From NCBI GenBank assembly GCA_947037125.1, contig CAMQTJ010000003.1:1-64000 (forward strand): 64,000 nucleotides of DNA, read 5' to 3'. The first letter of the stretch is position 1. Every line of letters begins with the position of its first letter. Both the position numbers and the translations under genes were made by a program. The stretch comes from an uncultured Holdemania sp. GTDB lineage: Bacteria; Bacillota_I; Bacilli_A; Erysipelotrichales; Erysipelotrichaceae. Below the pieces are notes generated by a model. That model was not told the origin of the DNA. It worked only from the letters and a program-made list of their open reading frames with translations, and searched no databases. Below are positions 16,026-24,959 of the stretch, in pieces.

Positions 16026-17456
16026 TTACACTCCTTTTTTAGTTACATTACTTATAATATAACTACCTTTTTTATCTGCTGTAATATTTTCAATTGCAAT
16101 ATTTTGATGTTTCGCAATGATTTCCATTACTTTAACTCCACAAAATCCACCTTGACATCTTCCCATACCTGTATTACAACGACGTTTAATTGCATCAATA
16201 CTACTTATTGAAATTGGTCCATTTAATGCATTTATGATTTCACCTTCACTAATATTTTCACAGCGACATACTATACGTCCATAGTTTTTATCTTTATTTA
16301 TCAAATCTATTTTTTCATTTTCACTTAATTCATTAAAACGAATAACTTTACGTGTATTAATAAATGTTTCTTTTTGTTGTAATTGATTATTAACAGATAC
16401 TAGTTCTACTACTTTTTTTGCTATGGCAACACTTGCACTAAGTCCTGGTGATGCAATACCTGCAACTATAAAATAATTTTTATTTTTTGTACTTTCTTTA
16501 ATGATAAAATCTTTTTTCAATGATCTAACTCTTACTCCTGCAAAGTTTCTTATATTTTCTCTTAAATTAATATCTTTATAAATATTATTAACTTGTTTCG
16601 CAATAATTTGTAATCCATCACTACTTACAGATGTATCATCACTTGTAGTGTTTGTTGCAGTTGGTCCAACTAGTAAATTGTTATGAACAGTTGGTGTTAT
16701 TAAAATTCCTTTACCATTTTTATTTGGAGTTTGAAAGATAACATGGTTTACAATACTACTTTGATTTTTATCTAGTAAATAATATTCACCTTTTACATAC
16801 TTACATTGATAATCACATTCATCTAATAACTCATCAATTTTAATTGAACCTGCACCACTTGCATTAATAATCATTTTTGTATCAATACTATTTTCACCAT
16901 TGCTTACAGTATAATAATTGTTATGAGCTACAATTTCCGTTACTTCATAATTTAAATTTAGTTTACAGCCATTATTAATAGCACACTCAATTTGGGCAAT
17001 ACATAATTCCCAAGGACTTATAATTGAGGCACTTTCGCAATACAATGCACAAGTAAAACCTTCATTTAAATTTGGTTCTAATTGATATAATTGTTTTGAA
17101 TCAATAATTTTAATTCCTTTAACATTATTGTTTATACCACGATTATATAAATCATTGATAACTTGTTTATCTTCATCGTTTTTTCCAATAACTAATGATC
17201 CAATATTTTTTAATGGTACATCTAAATCTTTGCATATTTGATGAACTAAAATATTTCCTTCAACATTCAACTTAGCCATTAAACTATTTTCTACACAGTC
17301 ATATCCACCATGAATTATTCCACTATTAGCACGACTTGCTCCTAATGATACATCATTTTCTTTTTCTACTACACAGATATTTAATTTATATTTACTTAGC
17401 TCATAAGCAATTGATGCACCTACTACACCACTTCCAATTATCACAACATCAAACAT
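16026..17456 (-). CDS. GlpA-like FAD dehydrogenase with C-terminal [2Fe-2S] BFD domain
   Basis: 476 residues. The N-terminal DAO-type FAD motif is VVIIGSGVVGASIAYELSKY, followed by SRANSGIIHGGYD, characteristic of glycerol-3-phosphate and L-2-hydroxyglutarate dehydrogenases. The C-terminus (about 395-455) is a BFD-type [2Fe-2S] domain with CRC and CNTGMGRCQGGFC, giving four cluster cysteines. The substrate is probably glycerol 3-phosphate or a 2-hydroxy acid, with electrons passed to the adjacent oxidoreductase. GGAGG precedes the ATG. First gene of the operon, divergent from a LacI-family repressor that likely controls it. Confidence 0.87.
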   Translation of the reverse strand: MFDVVIIGSGVVGASIAYELSKYKLNICVVEKENDVSLGASRANSGIIHGGYDCVENSLMAKLNVEGNILVHQICKDLDVPLKNIGSLVIGKNDEDKQVINDLYNRGINNNVKGIKIIDSKQLYQLEPNLNEGFTCALYCESASIISPWELCIAQIECAINNGCKLNLNYEVTEIVAHNNYYTVSNGENSIDTKMIINASGAGSIKIDELLDECDYQCKYVKGEYYLLDKNQSSIVNHVIFQTPNKNGKGILITPTVHNNLLVGPTATNTTSDDTSVSSDGLQIIAKQVNNIYKDINLRENIRNFAGVRVRSLKKDFIIKESTKNKNYFIVAGIASPGLSASVAIAKKVVELVSVNNQLQQKETFINTRKVIRFNELSENEKIDLINKDKNYGRIVCRCENISEGEIINALNGPISISSIDAIKRRCNTGMGRCQGGFCGVKVMEIIAKHQNIAIENITADKKGSYIISNVTKKGV

Positions 17457-17529
17457 ATTTATACCTCCACAATTGTTCTCTTGTATACATCTTACACATT
17501 ATATTCAATTAATACAAATTTTGATATTT

Positions 17530-17573
17530 GTTTTATTAATAATTATTAGTTATTTATTAATAATTATTAATGA
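17530..17573. repeat. AT-rich direct repeat in the LacI/oxidoreductase divergent region
   Basis: TTATTAATAATTATTA occurs twice, starting near 17532 and again near 17555, each with internal dyad symmetry (TTAATAATTATTAA). They lie between the divergent operon and the lacI-type gene and may be regulator sites or simply AT-rich DNA. Confidence 0.35.
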
Positions 17574-17593
17574 ATATTTACTTAAAATGCAAT

Positions 17594-17607
17594 TGTAAGC
17601 GATATTT
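17594..17607 (+). promoter_or_regulatory. cre-like LacI-family operator
   Basis: TGTAAGCGATATTT matches the catabolite-responsive element consensus TGWAANCGNTNWCA at 12 of 14 positions, including the central CG. It lies 86 bases before the LacI-type gene and could bind CcpA or the neighbouring LacI regulator itself. Confidence 0.45.
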
Positions 17608-17692
17608 TATTAAAAACGACTAATAATATTGTATAATTAATAAATTATTAATAAATGATATGATATAATTAATATTATTATAGAGGTGACTT

Positions 17693-18754
17693 ATGAGTAA
17701 AATTACTACTAAAGATATTGCAAGTATTTGTAATGTTTCACAATCAACCGTATCAATGATTTTAGCTAATAAAAGTGATGTTTCTTTTTCAGTTAAAACT
17801 CGTGATAAAGTATTAAAAGCAGCTATTGATTTAGGTTATAAAATGAAACCATCAGAAAAAATTGATTCTTATTCAAAATCAATTGCAATCCTTGTACCTA
17901 ATGTATCTAATTTATATTATACTAATTTAATTGATGATATTAATCGTTATAGTTATAGTAAGGGATATTCATGTTTTGTAGGAATAACTACACGTGACAT
18001 TAAAAAAGAAAAAGCCTATTTAGATATATTATCAAAGGGGACAATGGTTGGTATTATTTATTTATATAGTTCAAATCTAGTTGATGAACTTCAAAGTATT
18101 TATGATAATATTCCAATTGTTACAATATGTGATAAGGACAGTAAACTTAATATTAATACAGTTGATTTAGATAGTAAGCAGATGGGTATTATTGCAGCTG
18201 ATTATTTACTTTCATTATATCATCGTAATCTTGCCTATGTTACTACACCACTTCATTCACTAGAAAAGACCCGTAATTTAAGGCTTGATGGAATTAAGCA
18301 GTGTATTGCAGACACTCAACACAAATTTGAATCATTAGATGTTTTATCTTTTGAAAGTGGTGAAACAATCAATTTTAGTTCTTCTAAGTTTGAATATTTA
18401 AATGGTTATGAATTAGTTAAAAATTATATTCTATCAGGAGGTATTGCAACAGGTTTTATTGCCATAAATGATATGGTTGCAATAGGTATTATTGATGCAA
18501 TAAAAGATTTAAAGTATAAAATACCTAATGATTATTCTATTTGTGGTTGTGATAATATCCCACTTGCAAGTACATCATTATTATCATTAACTTCAATTGA
18601 TCATGCAACAGACACAAAAGCTATTGATGCTGTTGATATTATTGTGAATCAAATAAGTTTGAAACGTAGTAAAAGACGTAGTACAACATATATTAATTAT
18701 AAGCCTGAATTAATTAAAAGAAATTCAACAGGATATAATAAAGTAATTAAATAA
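17693..18754 (+). CDS. LacI-family transcriptional regulator
   Basis: 353 residues. The N-terminal helix-turn-helix and hinge region, TTKDIASICNVSQSTVSMIL, are typical of LacI/GalR proteins. The rest is a periplasmic-binding-protein-like sensor domain (about 60-345) with AILVPNVSNLYYTNLIDDI and DYSICGCDNIPLAS. It is transcribed divergently from the GlpA-like operon and so is its likely repressor; the inducer may be the dehydrogenase substrate or a sugar phosphate. GAGGTG precedes the ATG. The C-terminal stretch INYKPELIKRNSTG has a decayed copy at about 21411-21455. Confidence 0.92.
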   Translation: MSKITTKDIASICNVSQSTVSMILANKSDVSFSVKTRDKVLKAAIDLGYKMKPSEKIDSYSKSIAILVPNVSNLYYTNLIDDINRYSYSKGYSCFVGITTRDIKKEKAYLDILSKGTMVGIIYLYSSNLVDELQSIYDNIPIVTICDKDSKLNINTVDLDSKQMGIIAADYLLSLYHRNLAYVTTPLHSLEKTRNLRLDGIKQCIADTQHKFESLDVLSFESGETINFSSSKFEYLNGYELVKNYILSGGIATGFIAINDMVAIGIIDAIKDLKYKIPNDYSICGCDNIPLASTSLLSLTSIDHATDTKAIDAVDIIVNQISLKRSKRRSTTYINYKPELIKRNSTGYNKVIK

Positions 18755-18755
18755 T

Positions 18756-18777
18756 ATATGACAGATAGGTGTCATAT
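18756..18777. promoter_or_regulatory. 8-bp inverted repeat overlapping the VOC gene promoter
   Basis: ATATGACA (18756-18763) and TGTCATAT (18770-18777) form a perfect inverted repeat with a 6-base spacer, immediately upstream of the -10 element at 18784. It would place a bound regulator over the -35 region. It could also be a weak lacI terminator, but no T run follows. Confidence 0.4.
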
Positions 18778-18783
18778 TTAGAG

Positions 18784-18792
18784 TGTTATAAT
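18784..18792 (+). promoter_or_regulatory. Extended -10 promoter for the VOC gene
   Basis: TGTTATAAT, 24 bases before the start codon at 18816. Confidence 0.5.
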
Positions 18793-18815
18793 TTATTTAT
18801 AGATGGAGGTTTTTT

Positions 18816-19277
18816 ATGAAATATACATGTATTGTAATAAGTGTTAAGGATATAAAGAGTGCTACTAAATTTTATATGGACTTATTTGGCTTGAAAATAG
18901 TAAGTGATTATGGTATTAACGTTGTATTTGATTGTGGAATAGCTTTACAACAAAATTTTGATTGGTTAATAAGTATCGATAAAGCAAAAGTAATTAGTAA
19001 ATCCAACAATATTGAATTATGTTTTGAAGAAGATGATTTTGATCAGTTTTTAATAACTTTAAAAAAATATAATGTACAATATTTAGGTAATGTTATACAT
19101 CATACATGGGGACAAAGAGTAATTCGTTTTTATGATTTAGATTATCATTTAATTGAAGTCGGTGAAAACATGAAAAGGGTTGTACTAAGATTTATTAATC
19201 AAGGTCTTACAATGGATGAAATAGCACTTAAAATGGATGTGAAGTTAAGTGATTTAGCTAATATATTAGCTGATTAA
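18816..19277 (+). CDS. VOC-family (glyoxalase/dioxygenase superfamily) protein
   Basis: 153 residues. Residues 1-118 follow the vicinal-oxygen-chelate beta-alpha-beta-beta-beta repeat: CIVISVKDIKSATKFYMDLF then GQRVIRFYDLDYHLIEVGE, which carries the usual C-terminal metal ligand Glu. The final 35 residues, MKRVVLRFINQGLTMDEIAL and onwards, look like a small helix-turn-helix tail rather than part of the VOC fold. Such proteins include lyases and antibiotic-binding proteins; the substrate is unknown. GGAGG precedes the ATG by 7 bases. Confidence 0.82.
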   Translation: MKYTCIVISVKDIKSATKFYMDLFGLKIVSDYGINVVFDCGIALQQNFDWLISIDKAKVISKSNNIELCFEEDDFDQFLITLKKYNVQYLGNVIHHTWGQRVIRFYDLDYHLIEVGENMKRVVLRFINQGLTMDEIALKMDVKLSDLANILAD

Positions 19278-19288
19278 ATTATAGTAAG

Positions 19289-19331
19289 TAAAAAGAACAA
19301 GTAAGATTATAACTTTTACTTGTTCTTTTAT
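19289..19331. terminator. Bidirectional terminator
   Basis: AAAAGAACAAGTAA (19289-19302) pairs with TTACTTGTTCTTTT (19314-19327), a 14-bp stem. It ends the VOC gene. Confidence 0.85.
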
Positions 19332-19360
19332 TATTGTAAATAAATTATAAACTGTGAGCT

Positions 19361-20100
19361 ATCAAAATAAAAAGATAGGTTGCTTATCTTTTGTATAATG
19401 ATTAGCTGACTCATAAGCTTCTATATTTTTTTCAAGTCCTGATCCTTGGCGATTCATAAAACCAATCCGTTGAAAAATATCTGATAGTACAGATTTCTTC
19501 GTGTAGATGGAATATTTTTTATATTTATATCTTGAATCATTCTTCCATCAGGCATACCTCCTGGAGAGTAGATTGTCATTTTATCATCAAAAATATCAAT
19601 ATGAACTTCACTTCCTATAATTGTATAGTCAAGATAGATTAGAGCGTTAACAAGACATTCAAAAATACTTCTTTTTACGTATCGTGGCATCTCAATTCTG
19701 GAATCATCTGTCTTTTTCTACATTGTTTTTGTATTATGACTTACAAAACGCATACCGTCATTTAATAATGAAATTATACTGCCGCTATATTTTTCACTAA
19801 CAAATGCATCAACAATTCCACCAGCCTTATTTAAACCGTTCCATCTTGTACAAAATAATTTTGATTGATAAACTTGTGATTCATCGGCAAATAGTGCTCC
19901 AGCATTAGTTAAGTTTTTATTTTTATCGATAATACCAAAAGAATAGAACATTTTTTCGCTAAAACTATTATTAGTCCAAATTTTATAGCGTTCCTTTAGT
20001 TTTGTAAAAGAAAAATATTCTAATTTGAATTGTGAAATTTGTGTATCATAAGTAATGTTTTTCCCCTTTAAAACAAGTGCTTTAATTCACTTGATTCAGC
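19361..20100 (-). pseudogene. Degenerate AlbA_2/RecG-like ATP-binding protein
   Basis: Three frames carry consecutive parts of one protein. Bases 20080-19720 read GKNITYDTQISQFKLEYFSF, then LTNAGALFADES and later KAGGIVDAFVSEKYSGSI. Bases 19690-19454 read RSIFECLVNALIYLDYTIIG and YSPGGMPDGR, the HATPase_c_4 signature. Bases about 19480-19361 read DIFQRIGFMNRQGSGLEKNI. This is the C-terminal two thirds of a Schlafen AlbA_2-type transcriptional regulator or helicase-related protein (COG2865). At least two frameshifts and loss of the N-terminal AlbA domain make it non-functional. Confidence 0.8.
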
Positions 20101-20232
20101 AACTACACTTTCTTTTATTTCACATTGTGTAGTTTCTCCTATCAAATTTTATTAACATAATTAAATAAATTGCATAAGTTGTTTTGTCTGATTGATGGAT
20201 AACTAAACCTAAATTAACACTTATAAATTTGA

Positions 20233-21216
20233 TTAATCTAAATAAACTACTTGACCTAAATCAATTGACTGATTGGCACAAAGAGTTATTTCTAATACCT
20301 TAACACCATGAGCATAATCTGATAAGATAAGTGTTTTATCATTAGTCATTACAGCATTGATAAATAGTTGCATACAATTGAAATGATTATTCTCATCATT
20401 TGTTTTTGTGATTTTTGAATGTCCATCTTGAATAGTTAATTTTTGTGACCAGTCATAGCTTATAGTGGTAGTTGCTGAATGAATTTTAAATCCAATTTGA
20501 CTATTAGATTCATCATCTTTGTAACATCCACTCATGATTGTTGCAATGATTCCGCTTTTAAAAGTTAGTATGCAACTAGAATAGTCTAAAACTGTAGAAT
20601 TATCATAGTTATTTATACCTGAAGTTCCTTGAGCATAAATACTTTTAACATCGCCAAATAGATAGTATAAAGCACTAAAAATATGGGTTGATTGTTCTAC
20701 TATTTGACCACCTGATAACAATTTATCTCTCCACCAATAAACCTGTGGAAAATCACTAATCCAATTACCTTGTACTAAACCAACTTTTTCATGTTTTAAT
20801 TTAGTTTTAATTTCTTGTAATAAAGGATTACACAGAGCTTGATAACCAACACATGTTATAATGCTTGAATCTTCAATTTGTTTTTGTATTTGCTTTACAG
20901 TATCAAGGGAAAGACCAATAGGTTTTTCAATATACATACAAATACCAAGTGATGCAGCAATTGATTCAATATCATTATGCATTGCAGGTGGTAAACATAA
21001 AACAATGGCATCAAGTTTTAACGATTTATCATTAAACATATCATAATGATTATCAAATAATTTTGCAGATAAAACTTTTTTTGATGTGATTTCTAATTTA
21101 ATTTTATTTGTTGAAACTAGTGCAACAATATTTACAGATCCCATTTGTAATAGATTATCAATATGTACATTTCCAAACCAACCACAACCAATAATGCCAA
21201 CATTTATTTTTTTCAT
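20233..21216 (-). CDS. Gfo/Idh/MocA-family oxidoreductase
   Basis: 327 residues. NAD(P)-binding Rossmann motif VGIIGCGWFGNVHIDNLL at the N-terminus and the family's MYIEKPIGLS motif (catalytic Lys in EKP) near residue 95. The C-terminal domain holds WWRDKLLSGGQIVEQSTHIF, with the Asp/His pair expected at the sugar site. These enzymes oxidise or reduce sugars, inositols or their derivatives. It has no co-directional partner, so the substrate cannot be inferred. It is followed downstream, on its own strand, by the AlbA_2-like pseudogene. Confidence 0.9.
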   Translation of the reverse strand: MKKINVGIIGCGWFGNVHIDNLLQMGSVNIVALVSTNKIKLEITSKKVLSAKLFDNHYDMFNDKSLKLDAIVLCLPPAMHNDIESIAASLGICMYIEKPIGLSLDTVKQIQKQIEDSSIITCVGYQALCNPLLQEIKTKLKHEKVGLVQGNWISDFPQVYWWRDKLLSGGQIVEQSTHIFSALYYLFGDVKSIYAQGTSGINNYDNSTVLDYSSCILTFKSGIIATIMSGCYKDDESNSQIGFKIHSATTTISYDWSQKLTIQDGHSKITKTNDENNHFNCMQLFINAVMTNDKTLILSDYAHGVKVLEITLCANQSIDLGQVVYLD

Positions 21217-21404
21217 AATTTACCAATACTTTCTATTTTATAGGTGATTTTATAAATTAATTTTACCATAAATGAGTAAAATAGATATAAGATTTATTAC
21301 ATATTAAATACATTATAATTTAAGTGTAAAAAAGATTTAAAAATAGTTTAGTGTTATGATTACATAATAGTTTCTTTTACTTTATAATTGAAATTATTAA
21401 TATA

Positions 21405-21455
21405 TATTTATACAACATTAATAATTATAATCCTGAATTAATTAAAAAAAATTAA
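21405..21455 (+). pseudogene. Scrap of a LacI-family C-terminus
   Basis: The frame from 21411 reads YNINNYNPELIKKN then stop, against YINYKPELIKRN at the end of the intact LacI-type gene at 18690-18730. DNA similarity is high over about 35 bases (for example CCTGAATTAATTAAAA). It is a remnant of a second related gene or of a duplication. Apart from this and the terminator at 21486, the gap 21217-21540 shows nothing else. Confidence 0.45.
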
Positions 21456-21485
21456 CCAGGTTAAATAAACAATTTGATAATTAAA

Positions 21486-21521
21486 AAAACAAGGAATAGA
21501 TAAAATATCTAACCTTGTTTT
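21486..21521. terminator. Bidirectional terminator after the Fic gene
   Basis: AAAACAAGG (21486-21494) pairs with CCTTGTTTT (21513-21521), with an inner TAGATA/TATCTA stem. Confidence 0.8.
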
Positions 21522-21540
21522 ATGTTTAATTGAATTATTA

Positions 21541-22146
21541 TTAAATTAAGTCTTCAGCTTTATAGATGTTATAGCCTTCGTAAAAATAACTAGCGTCAAT
21601 ACCTTTGATATAAACTTCTCTGTCATCTACATCTTGTGTTAAAGCATTTAATAGTAAATGTTTGATTTCTATATCTTTGATTGGACTTCTTTTTATGGCT
21701 AATAAATAGTCGTGCTTGTCTACTTTACTCCAATCTACAACTTTGTTTAAATTATTTTTAAGTATTAAATCAAGCCAAATTCTTGTGCTTCTACCATTAC
21801 CTTCTCTAAAAGGATGTGCAATATTCATTTCGACATATTTTTCAATAATTTCATTAAAATTACTTTGAGGCATACTGTCAATGTGTTCTAATGAATTTTT
21901 TAAGTACATAAGTGGAGCAAAACGAAAATTACCTTTCGCAATATTAACGGTCCTATGCTTTCCGGCAAACTCATAAATATCTTCAAATAAATACTTATGT
22001 ATTTGAATAAGTGCAGAAAATTTTCCAGGTTCTAAAGTGTTTAATATCCCTTTTTCAAAAAGTTCATAAGCTTTTTTCTTGCTTATTCTTTCTTCATTTA
22101 AAGCTAAATCAGATTCATTTTGTATTCCAAGTTTATTTTCGAGCAT
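21541..22146 (-). CDS. Fic-domain protein (class III, C-terminal inhibitory motif)
   Basis: 201 residues. The catalytic Fic motif HPFREGNGRSTR is complete at residues 111-122, including the catalytic His and the phosphate-binding GNGR. A flap region, KGNFRFAPLMY, precedes it. A C-terminal segment SYFYEG (186-191) fits the inhibitory motif [S/T]xxxE[G/N], whose Glu blocks ATP binding. An inhibitory motif at the C-terminus defines class III Fic proteins, such as the Neisseria enzyme, which AMPylate targets such as gyrase when derepressed. Here it is an orphan single gene with no separate antitoxin, consistent with self-inhibition. GGAG precedes the ATG. Confidence 0.88.
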   Translation of the reverse strand: MLENKLGIQNESDLALNEERISKKKAYELFEKGILNTLEPGKFSALIQIHKYLFEDIYEFAGKHRTVNIAKGNFRFAPLMYLKNSLEHIDSMPQSNFNEIIEKYVEMNIAHPFREGNGRSTRIWLDLILKNNLNKVVDWSKVDKHDYLLAIKRSPIKDIEIKHLLLNALTQDVDDREVYIKGIDASYFYEGYNIYKAEDLI

Positions 22147-22302
22147 AATTATTCTCCTTTTAATCCTGATAATTTATTGTGCAATAATATATATTATAAC
22201 ATAAATACAATTAAAAAATTGTATAACTAAAAATAGTGTGACTGTTGAAAATGGACTAAATATAATAATTTACTAGTATAAATTGTTGTATAGAATTATA
22301 AT

Positions 22303-22338
22303 ATGAATATAATGATTATTGATGATGAAAATGAATAA
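22303..22338 (+). pseudogene. Possible stump of a response-regulator gene
   Basis: ATG at 22303 reads MNIMIIDDENE and stops; the frame then continues AIKC before another stop. MxIxIIDDExEAI is the exact opening of LytTR response regulators. No further receiver sequence follows before 22424. It may be a remnant, or chance. Confidence 0.25.
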
Positions 22339-22423
22339 GCTATAAAGTGTTAAACATAATTAATGTTCAAACAATGTTTATCAAGTTTTACTGTGAATAA
22401 TCTAATAGAGTAGGTAGGTATAT

Positions 22424-23674
22424 ATGAAAAAGATAAAAGCAATTATATTAATGGTTTGTGTTTTAATAATTGGAGTTTGTGGTTATAGTTACCTTCAATT
22501 AAATATTGATTTAGTACCAAAAATTACTTCAAGTTTAAATCAAAATGAAATGTTTAAAGAATCAGTTGATTGGAATATTCCATATTTTTTTAACTTATTA
22601 AATAAAAATGTTAAGGAAAAAATAATAGATGATAATGCACCGATTACTATCAATGAAAATAATCTTGAAATTTCAGTAAATCAAGATGATGCACATAGTT
22701 ATATTAGTGTAAAACATGATGATACTATTATTTATGAAGGTAGTATTGATGATTTTAATGATAACTTTCTTTTTATAAACAATGGCGAATATACAATTAA
22801 TAATCATGTAACATTTACTACAGATGAATTGGGGAATGGTGATATTTATTTTAAACAAAAAGTTAATGTAGATATTAATGAAGTTAAATATAATTTAACT
22901 TTAGATAATTTATTACAAGGTCAACTTTCATGCATTAAAATATCCAATGTTCCAAATGATATTATACCTGTAGGTAAAAGTGATTTAGGACAAATTAATT
23001 TTGTGAAAACTGATGTAGAAAATCAATATATGGGTATTATTCCATCATCATATACAACAGATGTAGGAGATTATGTTGTGCAAACACAATTAGGTAGTAA
23101 TAGCAAAGAATTTATTATTAATGTTAGTGAGAATGAATTTGTAGTACAAAATTTAAAAGTTTCTCAAACAATTGCGAAAGATACAACATACTCAGACGAA
23201 GCTAATGCGGAGTTTGCTATGGCAACACTTCCATTAACTAAAAGCTATAGTGATGAAATTTATTGGGAATCAACCTTTGTACAACCAGTTTTTGGTAAGA
23301 TTTCAACACCTTATGGTGTTATACGTTATGTTAATGATGATCCTGTTTCAAGAAGGCATGGTGGTGTAGATTTTGCTGTTCCTTTAGGTACACCAGTTCA
23401 AGCTCCTAATAATGGAGTTGTGGAATTTGCACAGTTTTTAAAACTAACAGGTAATACAATAGTTATAGATCATGGTGCTGGTCTTAAAAGTTATTTTTAT
23501 CATCTAGATAGCATCAGTGTTGAAGTTAATGATACTGTAAAGAAAACCGATATAATTGGAAAAGTTGGAACAACAGGATTTTCTACTGGTGCACATTTAC
23601 ATTATGAGTTGCGAATTGGTGATAAATGTATTGATCCATTCCCATTATTTGATAATACTTCAACAATCTACTAA
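22424..23674 (+). CDS. M23-family (LytM-type) cell-wall peptidase
   Basis: 416 residues. An N-terminal membrane anchor or signal (about 4-25) leads to an extracellular region with beta-rich domains, one resembling an Ig-like fold at 150-250. The C-terminal catalytic domain (about 285-410) shows the zinc ligands in RRHGGVDFAVPLGTP and AHLHYELRIGD. It therefore cleaves peptide cross-links in peptidoglycan. It lies just upstream of an amidase gene, and both point toward the agr locus, suggesting cell-wall remodelling. The ribosome site GGTAGG is weak. Confidence 0.9.
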   Translation: MKKIKAIILMVCVLIIGVCGYSYLQLNIDLVPKITSSLNQNEMFKESVDWNIPYFFNLLNKNVKEKIIDDNAPITINENNLEISVNQDDAHSYISVKHDDTIIYEGSIDDFNDNFLFINNGEYTINNHVTFTTDELGNGDIYFKQKVNVDINEVKYNLTLDNLLQGQLSCIKISNVPNDIIPVGKSDLGQINFVKTDVENQYMGIIPSSYTTDVGDYVVQTQLGSNSKEFIINVSENEFVVQNLKVSQTIAKDTTYSDEANAEFAMATLPLTKSYSDEIYWESTFVQPVFGKISTPYGVIRYVNDDPVSRRHGGVDFAVPLGTPVQAPNNGVVEFAQFLKLTGNTIVIDHGAGLKSYFYHLDSISVEVNDTVKKTDIIGKVGTTGFSTGAHLHYELRIGDKCIDPFPLFDNTSTIY

Positions 23675-23710
23675 GTAAATAATGGTTTTAGAATATAATT
23701 AAAATTAAAG

Positions 23711-23753
23711 ATGTAATTGAAAAAGATAATAATCTATTCAATTACATTTTTTT
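23711..23753 (+). terminator. Terminator after the M23 peptidase gene
   Basis: ATGTAATTGAA (23711-23721) pairs with TTCAATTACAT (23737-23747), followed by a T run. The amidase gene is therefore a separate unit. Confidence 0.8.
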
Positions 23754-23939
23754 GATTTTATCACAATTTTGAATATTTATAATGAATTTTAAAAGTAAAT
23801 TAGTAAATGTAAGTATTTCGTAAGATATTTGTATGTAAAAATTGATAAGTAATATCATAAAAAAAGTTAAAATATTAATAGATATATAAACATACATTTC
23901 TATTAGGGATAAGACACTAAAGTGTTTGGAAAGAATATT

Positions 23940-24674
23940 ATGAAAAAAAATAAAAAGAAAGCAAATACCAATAAAAATATTCAAATAAGGAAAAGCAAAA
24001 GTAGAAAAAATAAAAAGGGGAAAAGAAGACTTAAGAAAGGAATTAAAATTAAATTGATTTTAATTGCTATTATTACAAGTATTATATTAGGCGTTGTAAT
24101 ATTTATGTTTAATAGTGGAAATATTATTAGTTTGATAAAACAACAAAAAATATCCGAAGAAATTATTTTTGATAGTGTTGATGAAATAAGTGTATTTAAT
24201 GAAATTATTGGCGAATTTCAACAAAATAGACCAGCAATAAAAAGAGAAATAAAATATATTGTAATGCACGAAACAGGTAATTTTTCAAGTAGTGCAAATG
24301 CTTCTAATCATAGTCAATATTTATTAACTAATGATAATGACGAAAATTCATGGCATTATACAGTTGATGAAAATGAAATATATCATCATCTACCTGATAA
24401 TGAGGTAGGGTGGCATGCAAGTGATGGATTAAATGTTGATGGCGGTAATTTAAATGGTATTGGAATTGAGTTATGTGTTAATGAAGGTAGTGATTATTTA
24501 AAAACGGTCGATAATGCGGCAAAACTTGTTGCGAAATTATTGGATTTATATGAATTAGATATTGATGATGTGAAAACTCATAAAGATTTTAGTGGCAAGG
24601 ATTGCCCTACTAATTTATTGTTGGAAAATAATTGGCAAATGTTTATAGATAAGATTCAAGAATACATGCATTAA
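23940..24674 (+). CDS. N-acetylmuramoyl-L-alanine amidase (Amidase_2 type)
   Basis: About 244 residues from ATG 23940 (GGAAAG 6 bases upstream), preferred to the in-frame GTG at 23922. A very basic, lysine-rich cytoplasmic tail of about 35 residues precedes one membrane helix (about 41-60). The Amidase_2 domain (about 100-244) carries the zinc ligands in KYIVMHETGN, TVDENEIYHHLPDNEVGWHA and THKDFSGKDCP. It cleaves the amide bond between N-acetylmuramic acid and L-alanine in peptidoglycan. It is anchored with its catalytic domain outside. The lysine tail is unusually long. Confidence 0.9.
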   Translation: MKKNKKKANTNKNIQIRKSKSRKNKKGKRRLKKGIKIKLILIAIITSIILGVVIFMFNSGNIISLIKQQKISEEIIFDSVDEISVFNEIIGEFQQNRPAIKREIKYIVMHETGNFSSSANASNHSQYLLTNDNDENSWHYTVDENEIYHHLPDNEVGWHASDGLNVDGGNLNGIGIELCVNEGSDYLKTVDNAAKLVAKLLDLYELDIDDVKTHKDFSGKDCPTNLLLENNWQMFIDKIQEYMH

Positions 24675-24959
24675 CAAGTATATAACAATTATAAAATAAC
24701 TAAAGATAAGAAGATTTTATATCAATATTTTACTACTAAAATTCTAATGCATATGATATCATAAATTATATTAAGAAGTAAAAATAGCATAGCACATTAC
24801 TAATTATTTACCGAAAATAATATAGTCTAAAAGGATTCTGAAAAGTTTAATTAGTGGATGTTTAGAATGGTAATTATTTAATAAAAAAAATCTAGCAGAT
24901 ACATATAAATTCTATAAAAGGTTATTTAAGTATTTAATGTTAGATGAGGAGGGGATTAT

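Noticed and set aside
15930-16211. Plus-strand ORF opposite the FAD oxidoreductase genes
   Set aside because: It is the antisense of well-supported genes with clear family motifs; its composition is an artefact of their codons.
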